NCBI RefSeq assembly: GCF_030323025.1
Contig: NZ_CP097329.1
Span: 3,396,001-3,460,000 of the forward strand
Reading direction: 5' to 3'
From: Pseudanabaena mucicola str. Chao 1806
GTDB lineage: Bacteria > Cyanobacteriota > Cyanobacteriia > Pseudanabaenales > Pseudanabaenaceae
Length of the DNA: 64,000 bases
Shown: piece by piece, positions 52,099 through 61,889 of the stretch
Position numbering within the stretch: the stretch's first letter is position 1
How the letters are laid out: each line of letters begins with the position of its first letter
Notes under the pieces: model-generated
The model's input: the letters and a program-made list of their open reading frames with translations, nothing else
Told to the model about the DNA's origin: nothing
The model's database searches: none
Translations under genes and position numbers: made by a program

Positions 52099-53478
52099 TT
52101 AATAAGAAGACTTGTTTAAATAATTGTCAATATGTGATGTCAATTCTTTAAAGCGATTGGGAAACTTTGTGTCAAGATTTTTACGAAAATCAAGCCAGTA
52201 GCTTTGAATAGTATCACTGTTATTCATATCATAGTCAAAGAGAACTTTGATAAAGGGTGGAACATATACGGCGTTGTAAATCTGATCATTATTGAAAAAG
52301 GCATTTAAAATATCATTTTTATGTCTCAATGTTAAAAAATCAAGAACACTTCTAAGTTGATTTGAATAATCACGAGATTGGAAAAAACTGTCAGACTTTA
52401 TAAATTCCTTAACAAGGAGTTCAACGCTCCCATTTAAAACATCTTGGAAAGAAGCAATCATTTCATCTGGCAACTGTTCCTTAAAACTTAACACTGTATC
52501 TATAGAAGCCTCTCCTAATTTAGTTTTTACAGACTCTATTAAAAAATCAATATGTGCGGCATTAACTAACATTTCTGCGTTATGAAAATAAATGCGTTTA
52601 GTTACATTCATACTTTTAATGAATGTTATTACTTTCAATCTACATGGCTCACTTAAATTTTCTACAGCATTCACTCTACGGAGATATGTAACTACTTTTC
52701 CAAAATCTTTATCAGTTACTTTATCGAGAATAGCAAAGGACAATTTTTCATTTAAAATTTCTCCAACTTCACGGCGGTACATTATAGATACAGCGTTCAG
52801 AGCGGAAAACTGCCTCTCTCTTTCATCATCTTCAAAATCCTCTGTAAGAAGACTGACAGTTAATCCGATAACAATACTACTGATTAAAGATCGTCGCGCA
52901 CGAGCTAAATGCCCTTTTTGAAAATATTTAACTGCCAAATTTGGGTCTGTAGGAAAGTAAGCAGATTTGATATCTTGCCAAATTCGATCTAAAGCAGCTT
53001 TTCCTTGAACTGGTGGACGTTGCAGCAAATGAGTAACAGCACTGCGTACATGATAACGTGCAAGCTCTGCTGTAGCCTCAAAAGGTTCGTCTAGAGATGC
53101 CATTGAAGGGTGAGCGCAGCGACTTCGATCTTCAAATAATCTTGTAATGTCTGCTTTTTCTATAGGTGAAATAAGCTCAAACTTACTAAGAGCAAAGTCA
53201 GGTATCTTTGACTCAAACTCCCAAAGCTTTCTAACCTCAGAGTTTTGACTATGGTTTGCAAAATCTTGTAGTAGTTGAGTAGCCTCACCATTGCCTACTT
53301 GTTCCAACTGCCTTAACTTATGGATAAAGTCGAATACAACAGCGTTCCAAGTCGAGACTATACAAGAACGGTAAGCTCCAGCACGATAACAATCTACAGC
53401 CTCTTGAATAAATTTTTTGGCTGACTTATCACGACATAAAACTATTAACTCATCAAGATCAATGAACGTTTCATACAT
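52099..53478 (-). CDS. large protein with HEPN-like N-terminal domain
   Basis: ATG 53478 gives 459 residues (MYETFIDLDELIVLCRDKSA). Residues about 10-150 look like a HEPN domain: helix AVDCYRAGAYRSCIVSTWNA and the Rx4-6H motif in DRSRCAHPSM near 125. HEPN proteins are often ribonucleases in TA and antiphage systems. The remaining 300 residues are helical and unrecognised. There is no MNT nucleotidyltransferase partner next to it. Codon use is AT-rich relative to gnd, compatible with an accessory origin. Confidence 0.6.
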   Translation of the reverse strand: MYETFIDLDELIVLCRDKSAKKFIQEAVDCYRAGAYRSCIVSTWNAVVFDFIHKLRQLEQVGNGEATQLLQDFANHSQNSEVRKLWEFESKIPDFALSKFELISPIEKADITRLFEDRSRCAHPSMASLDEPFEATAELARYHVRSAVTHLLQRPPVQGKAALDRIWQDIKSAYFPTDPNLAVKYFQKGHLARARRSLISSIVIGLTVSLLTEDFEDDERERQFSALNAVSIMYRREVGEILNEKLSFAILDKVTDKDFGKVVTYLRRVNAVENLSEPCRLKVITFIKSMNVTKRIYFHNAEMLVNAAHIDFLIESVKTKLGEASIDTVLSFKEQLPDEMIASFQDVLNGSVELLVKEFIKSDSFFQSRDYSNQLRSVLDFLTLRHKNDILNAFFNNDQIYNAVYVPPFIKVLFDYDMNNSDTIQSYWLDFRKNLDTKFPNRFKELTSHIDNYLNKSSY

Positions 53479-53534
53479 AAGTGAGATTTTACAGTAATTT
53501 AGCCATAACCAAATTACCTTAAACATTGATTGAT

Positions 53535-53575
53535 TAAGCAAATGGGGCAGTTTATTAGGTTGCCCCATTTGCTTA
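53535..53575. terminator. 15-bp perfect hairpin after gnd
   Basis: TAAGCAAATGGGGCA and its exact complement with an 11-base loop, 3 bases from the gnd stop. No U-run follows on the minus strand, so it may be an RNA stabiliser or non-canonical terminator. Confidence 0.6.
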
Positions 53576-53577
53576 GT

Positions 53578-55002
53578 TTACTTCATCCATTCGGTGTGGA
53601 AAAACTCACCTCTAGGCTTGTCGGTGCGCTCGTAGGTGTGAGCGCCGAAGTAATCACGCTGAGCCTGTGTCAAGTTTTGAGGTAGATGATCGCGACGGTA
53701 GCTATCAAAATAATCGAGAGACGCACTGAAGGCGGGAATCGGAATACCCAACTGCGCCGCCGCCGCAACCACTTTGCGCCATGCCACCTCTTTGGTGAGG
53801 ATGGTTTGTTTGAAATCGGGATCGACTAAGAGGTTAGCCAATTGAGGATTGCGTTGAAAAGCTAGCTTGATCTTGTCAAGGAAAGCCGCACGAATGATGC
53901 AACCACCTTTCCAAATACGGGCAATTTCACCAAGGTTTAAGTCATAACCAAAGTCACGAGATGCTGCACTCAAAAGGGCCATGCCTTGAGCATAGGAACA
54001 AATCTTAGAACAGTACAGCGCATCCCGAACTGCATCAATAAACTCTTGGCGATCGCCTTGATATTTACCAGAGGTCGAGCTGATCAGTACCTTCGAGGCA
54101 GCCACCCGCTCTTCCTTATAAGAAGAAATTACCCGCGCTGTCACAGCCGCGATCATCGTGGGGATCGGTACTCCTAAATCAAAAGCACTTTGCACTGTCC
54201 ATTTGCCTGTTCCCTTTTGACCTGCTGCATCGAGAATTTTATTGACAAGTGCATCCCCAGTTAAATCATCAGTCTTAGTGAAAATATCCGCCGTAATATC
54301 AATCAAATAAGAATCGAGTTCGGAACTACGCCATGCTGTAAAAGTTTCATGAAGTTCACTAGCGGATAGTCCCAAACCGTTACTGAGCAAGTCATATGCC
54401 TCAGCAATTAACTGCATATCGCCATACTCAATGCCGTTATGCACCATCTTTACATAATGCCCTGCGCTACCCTTGCCGATATAAGTGACACAAGCACCAT
54501 CATCAACTTGAGCAGCGATCTTCGTTACAATTGGCTCAATCTCCGCATAGGCAGACTTTTGGCCGCCAGGCATCATGCTCGGTCCATTGAGTGCGCCCTC
54601 TTCGCCGCCACTCACGCCCATACCAATGAATTTCAGATTGATTTTTTCTAGCTCCACCGTGCGGCGATCAGTATCGTTATAGAGCGAGTTACCGCCATCA
54701 ATGATAATATCGCCTTCATCTAGAAACGGCTTCAGTTCTTCAATCACAGCATCTACAGGTGCGCCAGCCTTGACCATGATCAGAATTTTGCGGGGACGCT
54801 CTAGGGATGCAACAAAATCAGCGATCGTAAATGTACCTTTGAAATTTTTCCCAGCCGCACGAGTGGCAAGAAACTTGTCAGTTTTGTCGCGGCTACGGTT
54901 ATAAACACTCATCGAAAAACCATTGCGCTCAATGTTTAGAGCAAGGTTTTCTCCCATCACCGCCAACCCAATCAGTCCAAAATTTTGCTTGTCAGATGTC
55001 AT
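53578..55002 (-). CDS. gnd: 6-phosphogluconate dehydrogenase (NADP, decarboxylating)
   Basis: Oxidative pentose-phosphate enzyme converting 6-phosphogluconate to ribulose-5-phosphate with NADPH and CO2, important for dark metabolism in cyanobacteria. ATG 55002 (474 residues) is chosen because GGAGAGGATTTT precedes it. Rossmann motif [15 protein letters not shown], substrate region [20 protein letters not shown] and the catalytic [17 protein letters not shown] are present, and the C-terminus is complete. Confidence 0.96.
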   Translation of the reverse strand: MTSDKQNFGLIGLAVMGENLALNIERNGFSMSVYNRSRDKTDKFLATRAAGKNFKGTFTIADFVASLERPRKILIMVKAGAPVDAVIEELKPFLDEGDIIIDGGNSLYNDTDRRTVELEKINLKFIGMGVSGGEEGALNGPSMMPGGQKSAYAEIEPIVTKIAAQVDDGACVTYIGKGSAGHYVKMVHNGIEYGDMQLIAEAYDLLSNGLGLSASELHETFTAWRSSELDSYLIDITADIFTKTDDLTGDALVNKILDAAGQKGTGKWTVQSAFDLGVPIPTMIAAVTARVISSYKEERVAASKVLISSTSGKYQGDRQEFIDAVRDALYCSKICSYAQGMALLSAASRDFGYDLNLGEIARIWKGGCIIRAAFLDKIKLAFQRNPQLANLLVDPDFKQTILTKEVAWRKVVAAAAQLGIPIPAFSASLDYFDSYRRDHLPQNLTQAQRDYFGAHTYERTDKPRGEFFHTEWMK

Positions 55003-55215
55003 AAAATCCTCTCCATCCATTGAAATATCAGCAGATGATGATCTGCCTCTAGTCGATAAGTCTCAGGTAGATTTTCCTGAACTTGAGGACAGAAGTATCG
55101 TAAGGGCTGATTTAGTGGGGATCGCAAATCCTTTGTAAATCCTTAATACCATTTACAGAAAAAAGGCTAAAAAAGTAGGAAGATGCTGCTTAACTTATTT
55201 CTTGCCAAAGTATTC

Positions 55216-55318
55216 TAAGTAGCTCAACTTAATTAAAACCCAAACCATAGTTTTGTTCCGCCCGCGTAGCGGGCGGAACAAAACTCGCGGTTTTTAGTTT
55301 ACTTATGTCTAGCTACTT
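55216..55318. repeat. MITE family B, copy 5 (inverted)
   Basis: Opposite orientation to the other four: CTAAGTAGCTCAACTTAATT first and TACTTATGTCTAGCTACTTA last, with the GTTCCGCCCGCGTAGC hairpin in the centre. Confidence 0.85.
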
Positions 55319-55363
55319 AGGATAAAGATAGACAGAACTTAGTTCTGTCTATCTTTATCCTAG
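55318..55363. repeat. perfect 21-bp inverted repeat abutting MITE B
   Basis: AGGATAAAGATAGACAGAAC and its exact complement with a 4-base loop (CTTA/G context), starting at the edge of the MITE. It is a strong cruciform or RNA hairpin but lacks a T-run, and resembles none of the other families. Confidence 0.65.
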
Positions 55364-55894
55364 AAGGCAAAATACAGGTTTTTTGACACTACCGCAAAAG
55401 CAGCAATATGCATATTTGTTTTTTTGCTATTTTTTACTATTGATGAATATAAATGTGAATTTTTTGTTGCTTGATGTATAGTAGACAGTAAAAATTGTGG
55501 CTAAATAAACAGTTGATGAAGACTTCTAGGAATTTCTGTGTAGTCCTTAACGAGTCTGACGTAGAACAGTGTATGCTTAGATTAGTTAACATATTGTACG
55601 TATATTAGCTAAGTTTGTTTTGGAGCAAGCATAATTAATTATGCTTGAATTATAAATTCAGTTCACAGGGGTTACGTTAGAATTACCTAATACTTCATTT
55701 TTTGCGGAATTTATTTTAGGTAAATTTAAAAAATATCAAGTCAATTATAGACTTAAGCTTATATATCCATCAATTGGAGGTTATTCCATCCAAGGTTTAT
55801 GTAAGATACTTTTTTAGCTGATTAAGATATTGTTCTAATAGTTGCCCAGTAAGGTCTACTCCGCACTAGACACCTTAGTTTTCTGGAGGTTCAC
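55364..55894. promoter_or_regulatory. long AT-rich leader before the 55895 gene
   Basis: About 530 bases without a coding frame. TTCTGGAGGTTCACATG at the end gives a strong ribosome binding site (GGAGG). The length suggests an extended 5' untranslated region or distant promoter. No recognised riboswitch or leader peptide was found. Confidence 0.4.
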
Positions 55895-56977
55895 ATGAGT
55901 AAAATCAATAAGCCCAGTCAGTCCGATGACGCAAGTAGTAAGCTCACATCAAGATCTGTTACACCTAAACCTCCGATTAAAGATTTGCCTAAATTAGAAG
56001 TTCTTAAGGTTATAGCTCCTAAGTCTCCAGAACCTGATCAGCCTGAAGAGCAGAAGCCAGTACTGTCACGTATAGAGCAACCAGCGAAAAGTATCGCGAA
56101 TGTCACTCCTGCAACAAAGGTAAAGTTGCCGACTAGTCATTCCAAGGACAATCAGACAGATATCCACAGCCAGAATGACATTCCTTCCGAAAATAAAGTT
56201 TGTTTACAACCTATTCCTGCCGCTACAGAGCCGTTCCAGTACAGGGCGATTGGAGTAATTTATGGTCGTTATGTTGCCAATCCTGACAATTTTGCTAAGG
56301 GGCATATATTAACAATTGACGGTTCTCAAGTTGATGCGGTGTTACTTGGGAAAATTATTTCGATTGTCAAAAAACGCTTACAAAGCGATCACAATTATTT
56401 ATGGGTTGTTTATCCAAGAACTAATGACAAAGCTAGTAAGTTACACGTACAAATATCTGGCGTTTGGGCTCCTGTAGAACTTGGCAGATCGGATGTGCCA
56501 ATCGAACCTAATGTCCAAGATGGTTATTTCTCTGTACGTGGTGAGATATCGAGCCAATCCCTTGAAGATAACTCCGTAATTGTAAAAGTAAGGCGTACTG
56601 AGCAAAAGTTTGACAAGCAAAAAGATAAGTTAACTAAAGAGTACAGTAAATTTAAAGTTCGTTTAACGGGACTGTTGCCCGCCGATGCTGTCGGACAATT
56701 CTGGAGTGTTAATGTTCAGCGTCAAGGTGATGTGTTAACAATTATTGATGGTGAATTCATTGGCATCGTACCCCACAAAGGTAAACGCCGTCCACAATCA
56801 AAGGGTCGTCCCAGTGCTGGAGGCAAGTTTGCCCCAAAAAGGTATGATCGCCCCTACAAGCCATCAATCGGGGGCGATGGTGACAGCTTCGGCGGTTATC
56901 CCCCACGTCCCAGATTCTCTGAGGATCGTCCACCATTACCCAAGCCTTTAATTAAACGCAAAGACCCCACCGATTAA
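55895..56977 (+). CDS. conserved cyanobacterial protein with disordered ends
   Basis: 360 residues. 1-110 is Pro/Ser/Lys-rich and disordered. 115-290 is a folded core (FQYRAIGVIYGRYVANPDNF, LWVVYPRTN, GYFSVRGEISSQSLEDNSVI, FKVRLTGLLPADAVGQFW). The tail (295-360) is Gly/Arg/Pro-rich with KGKRRPQSKGRPSAGG, likely nucleic-acid binding. I have seen this layout only in cyanobacterial proteins of unknown function. A perfect terminator follows. Confidence 0.8.
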   Translation: MSKINKPSQSDDASSKLTSRSVTPKPPIKDLPKLEVLKVIAPKSPEPDQPEEQKPVLSRIEQPAKSIANVTPATKVKLPTSHSKDNQTDIHSQNDIPSENKVCLQPIPAATEPFQYRAIGVIYGRYVANPDNFAKGHILTIDGSQVDAVLLGKIISIVKKRLQSDHNYLWVVYPRTNDKASKLHVQISGVWAPVELGRSDVPIEPNVQDGYFSVRGEISSQSLEDNSVIVKVRRTEQKFDKQKDKLTKEYSKFKVRLTGLLPADAVGQFWSVNVQRQGDVLTIIDGEFIGIVPHKGKRRPQSKGRPSAGGKFAPKRYDRPYKPSIGGDGDSFGGYPPRPRFSEDRPPLPKPLIKRKDPTD

Positions 56978-56980
56978 ACA

Positions 56981-57012
56981 AAGAACCTCTTACTTCGTGA
57001 GAGGTTCTTTGT
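56981..57012. terminator. bidirectional terminator
   Basis: AAAGAACCTCT / AGAGGTTCTTT stem with a 9-base loop, between two convergent genes. Confidence 0.85.
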
Positions 57013-57522
57013 TTATGGCTGTAAGACCATGCTCCATTCTTTGTTTTGACTGTCCCAAAATGGAGCATCGGTTTCGCCAACAACATTCGGTCCCCAGTAA
57101 GTGCGGGAGCCGTCAGTAGCAAAGGCAAAAATTACATCACCTTTGCCAATCACTACTTTGTAATTTGGCAGAGATAGCAATAAGCCTTCTTTACCACCTT
57201 CATTTGGGGCAAAGTCCCAATTGAGAGGTTCGATCGCGTGCCATTCATTTTGAGAAGTAATTCGTGAAAGCAAAACAATTCGTACAGAGCGATCAGTACG
57301 GTTGCCAACGCGAAGACTGCCTATATTTTCCCCATCGTTGAGGTTGGGGCGAGCAAAAGCTGTTGGTAATGGGGGAATGATAACTTTAGAAGTTTCAGGA
57401 TTTTCGGGAAGTTCACGATTTGGTGATGGCGATAATCTTTGCCACAGGTTAACACCTGTCAGGGTAATTACTACTCCCAGACACATCGAATATGCATATT
57501 TAACATCAAGAGTCAATATCAC
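57013..57522 (-). CDS. membrane-anchored hypothetical protein
   Basis: 169 residues: one N-terminal hydrophobic segment (about 8-26), a Pro-rich linker and a beta-rich extracytoplasmic domain (GSLRVGNRTDRSVRIVLLSR, VVIGKGDVIFAFATDGSRTY, WGPNVVGETDAPFWDS). Resembles small cyanobacterial lipoprotein-like or anchored periplasmic proteins. Function unknown. Confidence 0.65.
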   Translation of the reverse strand: MILTLDVKYAYSMCLGVVITLTGVNLWQRLSPSPNRELPENPETSKVIIPPLPTAFARPNLNDGENIGSLRVGNRTDRSVRIVLLSRITSQNEWHAIEPLNWDFAPNEGGKEGLLLSLPNYKVVIGKGDVIFAFATDGSRTYWGPNVVGETDAPFWDSQNKEWSMVLQP

Positions 57523-57614
57523 AGCTTCAGTTTTGATGTTGCTATTTTTATTGTATGCCTACCCATTCCCAAATCAAAATTACACAGCAATATTTCATGA
57601 TACCTATAAAAAGA

Positions 57615-57697
57615 GGTAGTCATGCAATGTAATTGTGTTGCGGGCGCTTCGCGCCCGCAACACAATTACTAAAAAAATAACTTTGCAGCACTACCTA
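57615..57697. repeat. MITE-like palindrome, family A copy 6 (full length)
   Basis: The clearest complete copy: GTAGTCATGCAA, hairpin core at 57629-57669 and TTACTTTGCAGCACTAC-type end, giving an 83-base element with 12-base imperfect terminal repeats. A family E element follows at 57735-57826. Confidence 0.8.
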
Positions 57698-57843
57698 AAA
57701 AATATATAAAATTTCAGGGAATAATTGTTACATCTATAGCATTTACCAGTCTGGTGAAGTACAGGTTTGTTTCCCCGCTAAAGGCGGGGAAACAAACCTG
57801 TACTTCGCTTGTTTGAAAACTCTATAAGGTGTAACAATCAAAC

Positions 57844-58494
57844 CTATGCACGGGCGATCGCTACGCCATGAGATGTGCCTAAACGAGTAGCGCCAGCATT
57901 AAGTAATGCGATCGCTTGCTCTCTGGTGCGAATGCCCCCTGAAGCCTTCACCCCCACCTTACCCCGTGACATCCCTTTGAGAAATTTCACCATTTCTACC
58001 GTTGCGCCTCCAGCCCAACCAGTACCTGTTTTCAGAAAGGCAACACCTGCATCCATAGAGATTTCAGCAGCGAGTTCTTGCTCAACGGGGGTCAGTAAAC
58101 TTAATTCCAAGATGGCTTTAACGGGTTTACCTGATTCCTCACAGATTTGAGCTACATCTTGGTGTAACAAATTGGTCTGTCCAGTTTTGAGCCAACCCAA
58201 ATTGATCACCACGTCTAGTTCCGTCGCACCATTCTCAACTGCCTCCATCGCTTCATAAAGCTTTACATTTGAAGTGGTTGCTCCACTGGGAAAACCAATG
58301 ACTGTGCAAATCTCTACTTTGGTTTTAAGAAGCCTTTCCTTTGCTCGCTTGACATTACAGGGATATACACAGAGGCTAGCAAAACCAAATCGATCAGCCT
58401 GTTCACAAGCATAATCTATCTGCTCATCGCTAGCAGCAGGATCTAAGATGGCGTAATCAATATATGGGGAGAGATCAATATCATTTGGCAGCAT
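57844..58494 (-). CDS. deoC: deoxyribose-phosphate aldolase
   Basis: 216 residues from ATG 58494 ([20 protein letters not shown]). It cleaves 2-deoxyribose-5-phosphate to glyceraldehyde-3-phosphate and acetaldehyde. The TIM-barrel strands with [20 protein letters not shown], the Schiff-base Lys in [13 protein letters not shown] and the second Lys in [10 protein letters not shown] are present. Class I, complete. A GTG 12 bases upstream is also possible. Confidence 0.95.
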   Translation of the reverse strand: MLPNDIDLSPYIDYAILDPAASDEQIDYACEQADRFGFASLCVYPCNVKRAKERLLKTKVEICTVIGFPSGATTSNVKLYEAMEAVENGATELDVVINLGWLKTGQTNLLHQDVAQICEESGKPVKAILELSLLTPVEQELAAEISMDAGVAFLKTGTGWAGGATVEMVKFLKGMSRGKVGVKASGGIRTREQAIALLNAGATRLGTSHGVAIARA

Positions 58495-58639
58495 AAAACT
58501 ATACACACTTAAGCAAGCGAGAGGTTACATTGGAGTTTAGTGGCGATAACTTCTTATAATTACTTATTCAGAGTCATTTCTCTTGACTTAATTCTCGATA
58601 TATTAAATCTAAGCAAATATTAACAAACATTAAATATAT

Positions 58640-59671
58640 ATGCATATTTCTGAATTAGATGAACTGGAAGCTTCGGTTAGCGATTTGCTAACAATGGCTA
58701 AGGTGGAGTTAGAGCAAAATCGACTGCAACAACAACGCGAGCGCCAAATTCAAGAAGCAGTAGCTCAAATTGAAGGAAGGCTAAAACCATTGTTGGCAAA
58801 AGTTGAGCAGATGCTAGAGGAATACAACCGTGAAGGTGGAACTCCAGACAGCGAGACAAAACTAAGACTAGAAAAAAAAGCGGCGGATATTCGACAGGAA
58901 ATTGCAGAAGCACCTACCCTAGCAGCCCAACTAGCTGATCGCCAGTTGATCTTGAGTGAAGAAAGATTACTAGACGAGCGAATAACGGAACAAACGGCTC
59001 AATGGAGACGGGAATTAAAGGCGGATCTCTTGGAGATGATCGAAGAACAGCAGGATTTCTTTAGTGCTACGGATGCTTCGATCGCCGTAAGGGGATATGC
59101 TAATGACTTAAAAGCGATCGGTGCGTTGGAAGAAGTAGTAGAAGCGCTGATCAATCAAATAAATTCCCACAGTGAAGAAGGACCAGTAGCCCGCTTGCGT
59201 GGTAGCCATGAACAGACACTTACCTTTATTTACAATAAGGCTCTTGAAAATCGCTCCCGTGTTGATCGTGCTCCCGATGTGCAACCTAATGCGAGACATC
59301 GTAAAACTGAAAAACGCCCTGCTTTATATACCGATCTCAGTGGCAAGGTTTTAGTCTTTGGAGGACATGATCGCTTACAAACGGCTGTCAAAAATCGCCT
59401 GCGCGATTCAGCAATTAATTTGATGTGGTACACCGAACAGGATGGGTTACAGCTTGCCGCACAAGGTGAGAGTCAAATTGCAGGCGGGGATTTAATTATT
59501 ATCGTGACGGGTTATGCGAGCCACTCACTTACAGAAAGAGCGATCGAGGCTTGTCGTCGGGCTAATAAGACCTATGAAATTGTGAATACAACGGGTATGA
59601 CCAGACTATTAGAAGTAATCGAATCGGGACTAAAGGCAAAACAATTAGCACGTCATTGGAAACAAGGATAA
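58640..59671 (+). CDS. coiled-coil plus DUF2325 protein
   Basis: 343 residues: a long coiled coil (about 5-150, LDELEASVSDLLTMAKVELE), a linker, and a C-terminal DUF2325 domain from about 240 (KVLVFGGHDRLQTAVKNRLR, GGDLIIIVTGYASHSLTERA, YEIVNTTGMTRLLEVIESG). DUF2325 is a receiver-like fold. The coiled-coil fusion is common in cyanobacteria. Function unknown, possibly a dimeric signal adaptor. Confidence 0.85.
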   Translation: MHISELDELEASVSDLLTMAKVELEQNRLQQQRERQIQEAVAQIEGRLKPLLAKVEQMLEEYNREGGTPDSETKLRLEKKAADIRQEIAEAPTLAAQLADRQLILSEERLLDERITEQTAQWRRELKADLLEMIEEQQDFFSATDASIAVRGYANDLKAIGALEEVVEALINQINSHSEEGPVARLRGSHEQTLTFIYNKALENRSRVDRAPDVQPNARHRKTEKRPALYTDLSGKVLVFGGHDRLQTAVKNRLRDSAINLMWYTEQDGLQLAAQGESQIAGGDLIIIVTGYASHSLTERAIEACRRANKTYEIVNTTGMTRLLEVIESGLKAKQLARHWKQG

Positions 59672-59679
59672 ACAAATAT

Positions 59680-60055
59680 GGCAATCCTAAATCATTTGTG
59701 AACACCATTGGCTTCGACTTCGCTCAGCCGTCAGTTTATGGATGGCTGAGCGAAATTGAATCTACTCATATCTCATTGATGATTGCCGTAAATTCTTTAT
59801 AAAAACTAGAGAGTTGTCGTGGTTTGCACCGCAACCCTCTTTGTTTTTTTAACGTCCGTTTAGGTTAAGCTGGAAAACTTTCAAAGCCAGTTTTAAATCA
59901 TCCCAAACTCGCCATAGTTTAACCGAGGGCTGAGCGAAGTCGAAGCGCCTCTAAGCCTCGTTCAGTCAAATTTAGCTAAGCGAGGCTTAACCCATATCGA
60001 CATAGTGAGATTAGTGAGTCATTTAGCATCTAAACCAAGTGTTTTGAACGCTATA
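59680..60055. other. gene-less stretch with repeats
   Basis: Holds an end of repeat J (59681-59699), an inverted repeat ATTGGCTTCGACTTCGCTCA with a partly complementary arm near 59740, a terminator at 59807-59850 and further CTTCGACTTCGCT-type repeats near 59930-59950. No coding frame is supported. Confidence 0.5.
59807..59850 (+). terminator. rho-independent terminator
   Basis: AGAGAGTTGTCGTGG / CCGCAACCCTCT stem followed by TTTGTTTTTTT, 135 bases after the DUF2325 gene. Confidence 0.75.
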
Positions 60056-60754
60056 TTACCAAGCAGGATGCGAAAAAATTGCCTGCATCGTTTTATTGCC
60101 ACGCAATTGATTAGAAAGTGGCAAATGTCCCCGTGGGGCGTCCAAACTCCAAGTAAACTCATTGGGATAGCGGGTAAAAGAACCATCTTTTTTCCAGCCA
60201 ATCTTGAGCCAAAACTTTTCCCATGCCTTACCCAGACCTAGCCAGATCTTGCGCTGGACAGAAAAGCCAAACTTACCTTCAGAATAAACGAGCCAAAGCT
60301 GATTAATCGTCCGCAAGTCACTAATTGGAATTAATTGAGCTTCAGTAAAATATAGCCAACCTCGTTGTAATGCAGCTTCACCTGCTGCCTCGCATAGCTT
60401 TTTGCTAGTTAAGCGATCTGCTTCTTCAAATTCCTGTTGTGCTAATAAATTTTGAATTGGTTGATAATCAATCCCTTTTTCTGAATGTAGAGTTACCACA
60501 CCTTGAGGATAATGAGTTTGCACTAATTCGATCGCTTTAGGCAGATCGCTTTTCAAGAGGGTCTGATGGATTTTGCCATCGATCCATGTCACCTCCACAT
60601 TAGCTGATTTACAGGATTGAATAAACTCATCTAGTATTTGCAAACCCTCTTCTCCACAGTTTGCCAATTCAGCGATCGCAGGTAGTTGATTTGACTGCTT
60701 ACCCGAAAATAACTTATCTCTTAACTTGGTCAGTGTTGTATCCATCAGACTCAA
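60056..60754 (-). CDS. gun4: Gun4, Mg-chelatase activator
   Basis: 232 residues. It binds porphyrin and stimulates Mg-chelatase (ChlH), directing protoporphyrin to chlorophyll. The N-terminal TPR-like bundle (LTKLRDKLFSGKQSNQLPAI, 1-90) and the GUN4 core from about 105 (YQPIQNLLAQQEFEEADRLT, LRTINQLWLVYSEGKFGFSV, PRGHLPLSNQLRG) are complete. Cytoplasm/thylakoid face. Standard cyanobacterial length. Supports photosynthetic host. Confidence 0.95.
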   Translation of the reverse strand: MSLMDTTLTKLRDKLFSGKQSNQLPAIAELANCGEEGLQILDEFIQSCKSANVEVTWIDGKIHQTLLKSDLPKAIELVQTHYPQGVVTLHSEKGIDYQPIQNLLAQQEFEEADRLTSKKLCEAAGEAALQRGWLYFTEAQLIPISDLRTINQLWLVYSEGKFGFSVQRKIWLGLGKAWEKFWLKIGWKKDGSFTRYPNEFTWSLDAPRGHLPLSNQLRGNKTMQAIFSHPAW

Positions 60755-60781
60755 AAAATCACAAACATGAAATCAATATTT

Positions 60782-60812
60782 AAAAAGCAGCACCCAATCG
60801 GTGCTGCTTTTT
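60782..60812 (-). terminator. rho-independent terminator
   Basis: AAAAAGCAGCACC / GGTGCTGCTTTTT stem, located between the GERPI-repeat gene (ending 60827) and the gun4 start. Confidence 0.85.
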
Positions 60813-60826
60813 AAGTGCTTCAACAA

Positions 60827-61402
60827 TTAGTCGATGTAACCCATTAATCCCGCATTGTCGATCACATTAGACGCTATAGGTCTAGTTTCTCCCATCTGAG
60901 AGTAGGTTTCACTAATCACTAGCCCAGCAGAACCAACAGGGCGCTCACCTGCTGCATAGAATTTTTCGACAATTACAAAGCCATCTTCTACTACAGGACG
61001 CTCACCTGAGGATATAAATGTACCAGTTACATGTACTCCATTGCTGACAATTGGACGCTCACCACCCATAGTCGTGTAAGTGCTGCTAATAGATAATTTA
61101 CTAGCTTCGATGGGACGTTCTCCTGAACTGCTGAAATATTCAAAAGCACGGAAGCCGCCATCAACAATGGGGCGATCGCCATAATGCTTCAGAGTTTCCG
61201 TCACGATTAATGATCCCTTTTGCTCGATTGATGCAACCACAGGTTTAGACTCCTCTTTAACTGCCAAGGCTGAGATGTCTACAGTACCTGTTTTAGTGGT
61301 AGTTTCAATGTCAGTCTTAGCCTTGGAGGCACGAGGCGACTTGTCTTCGGGTTTGGGGCTTTCTGGCTTAGCGCTTTCAGATTTGGCTTCGTTTGTGCTC
61401 AT
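60827..61402 (-). CDS. protein of tandem G(E/D)RP(I/V) repeats
   Basis: 191 residues: a Ser/Glu/Lys-rich disordered N-terminus (1-65), then six units of about 18-20 residues. Each has a strand like LKHYGDRPIVDGGFRAFEYF or ISSGERPVVEDGFVIVEKFY and the turn (G/A)(E/D/S)RP(I/V). The periodicity suggests a small beta-solenoid or stacked hairpins. I do not recognise a characterised member. No signal peptide. Confidence 0.75.
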   Translation of the reverse strand: MSTNEAKSESAKPESPKPEDKSPRASKAKTDIETTTKTGTVDISALAVKEESKPVVASIEQKGSLIVTETLKHYGDRPIVDGGFRAFEYFSSSGERPIEASKLSISSTYTTMGGERPIVSNGVHVTGTFISSGERPVVEDGFVIVEKFYAAGERPVGSAGLVISETYSQMGETRPIASNVIDNAGLMGYID

Positions 61403-61889
61403 ACTTTGCTTTCCTCAAATTTATTCTTAAAAACTCTTGATTAATTTTAAATACGCTTAATTTTTTCGCGATCGCCAAAAAACTTTTAAAGTTATAACCT
61501 TGCAAGTTAATTCTACAGAAAAAGTTAATGTTATTAATTATTAATCTTTTGCCACATCGCAGGTCAATTGCTTTGTCAATTTTTTCAATTTTGATTGTTA
61601 TCAGCAATTATGCTCATGTCTATACTTATCCTTTATCCGTAGCCTCTGAGACCTTACCCCTCAGGTTTTTAGACCATTTATATAGGACATTTTGATACTA
61701 GTCATAAGTGATTTTGATTGTTTACATCACATTTGGCTAGTCACCCAAAGAAGTTAGAGCAAAGCACTGATCTCTTTGGGTTATAGTTTTTTTTGATTGT
61801 TTTCCCCCTACAAGAAGTTTTTTAGAAGAGCGGCTAAGCAGCTTTTCTGAAAAACTTCTAATTTAATTTTGAGCACAAAGCTCTATCAT
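61403..61889. other. gene-less AT-rich stretch with one hairpin
   Basis: No supported coding frame in about 490 bases. A hairpin AGAAGTTTTTtAGAA with its near-complement TTCTgAAAAACTTCT lies at 61813-61859 downstream of the coiled-coil gene ending at 61890 (minus strand) and may terminate it. Promoter elements for the two divergent or neighbouring genes are not distinguishable. Confidence 0.4.
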
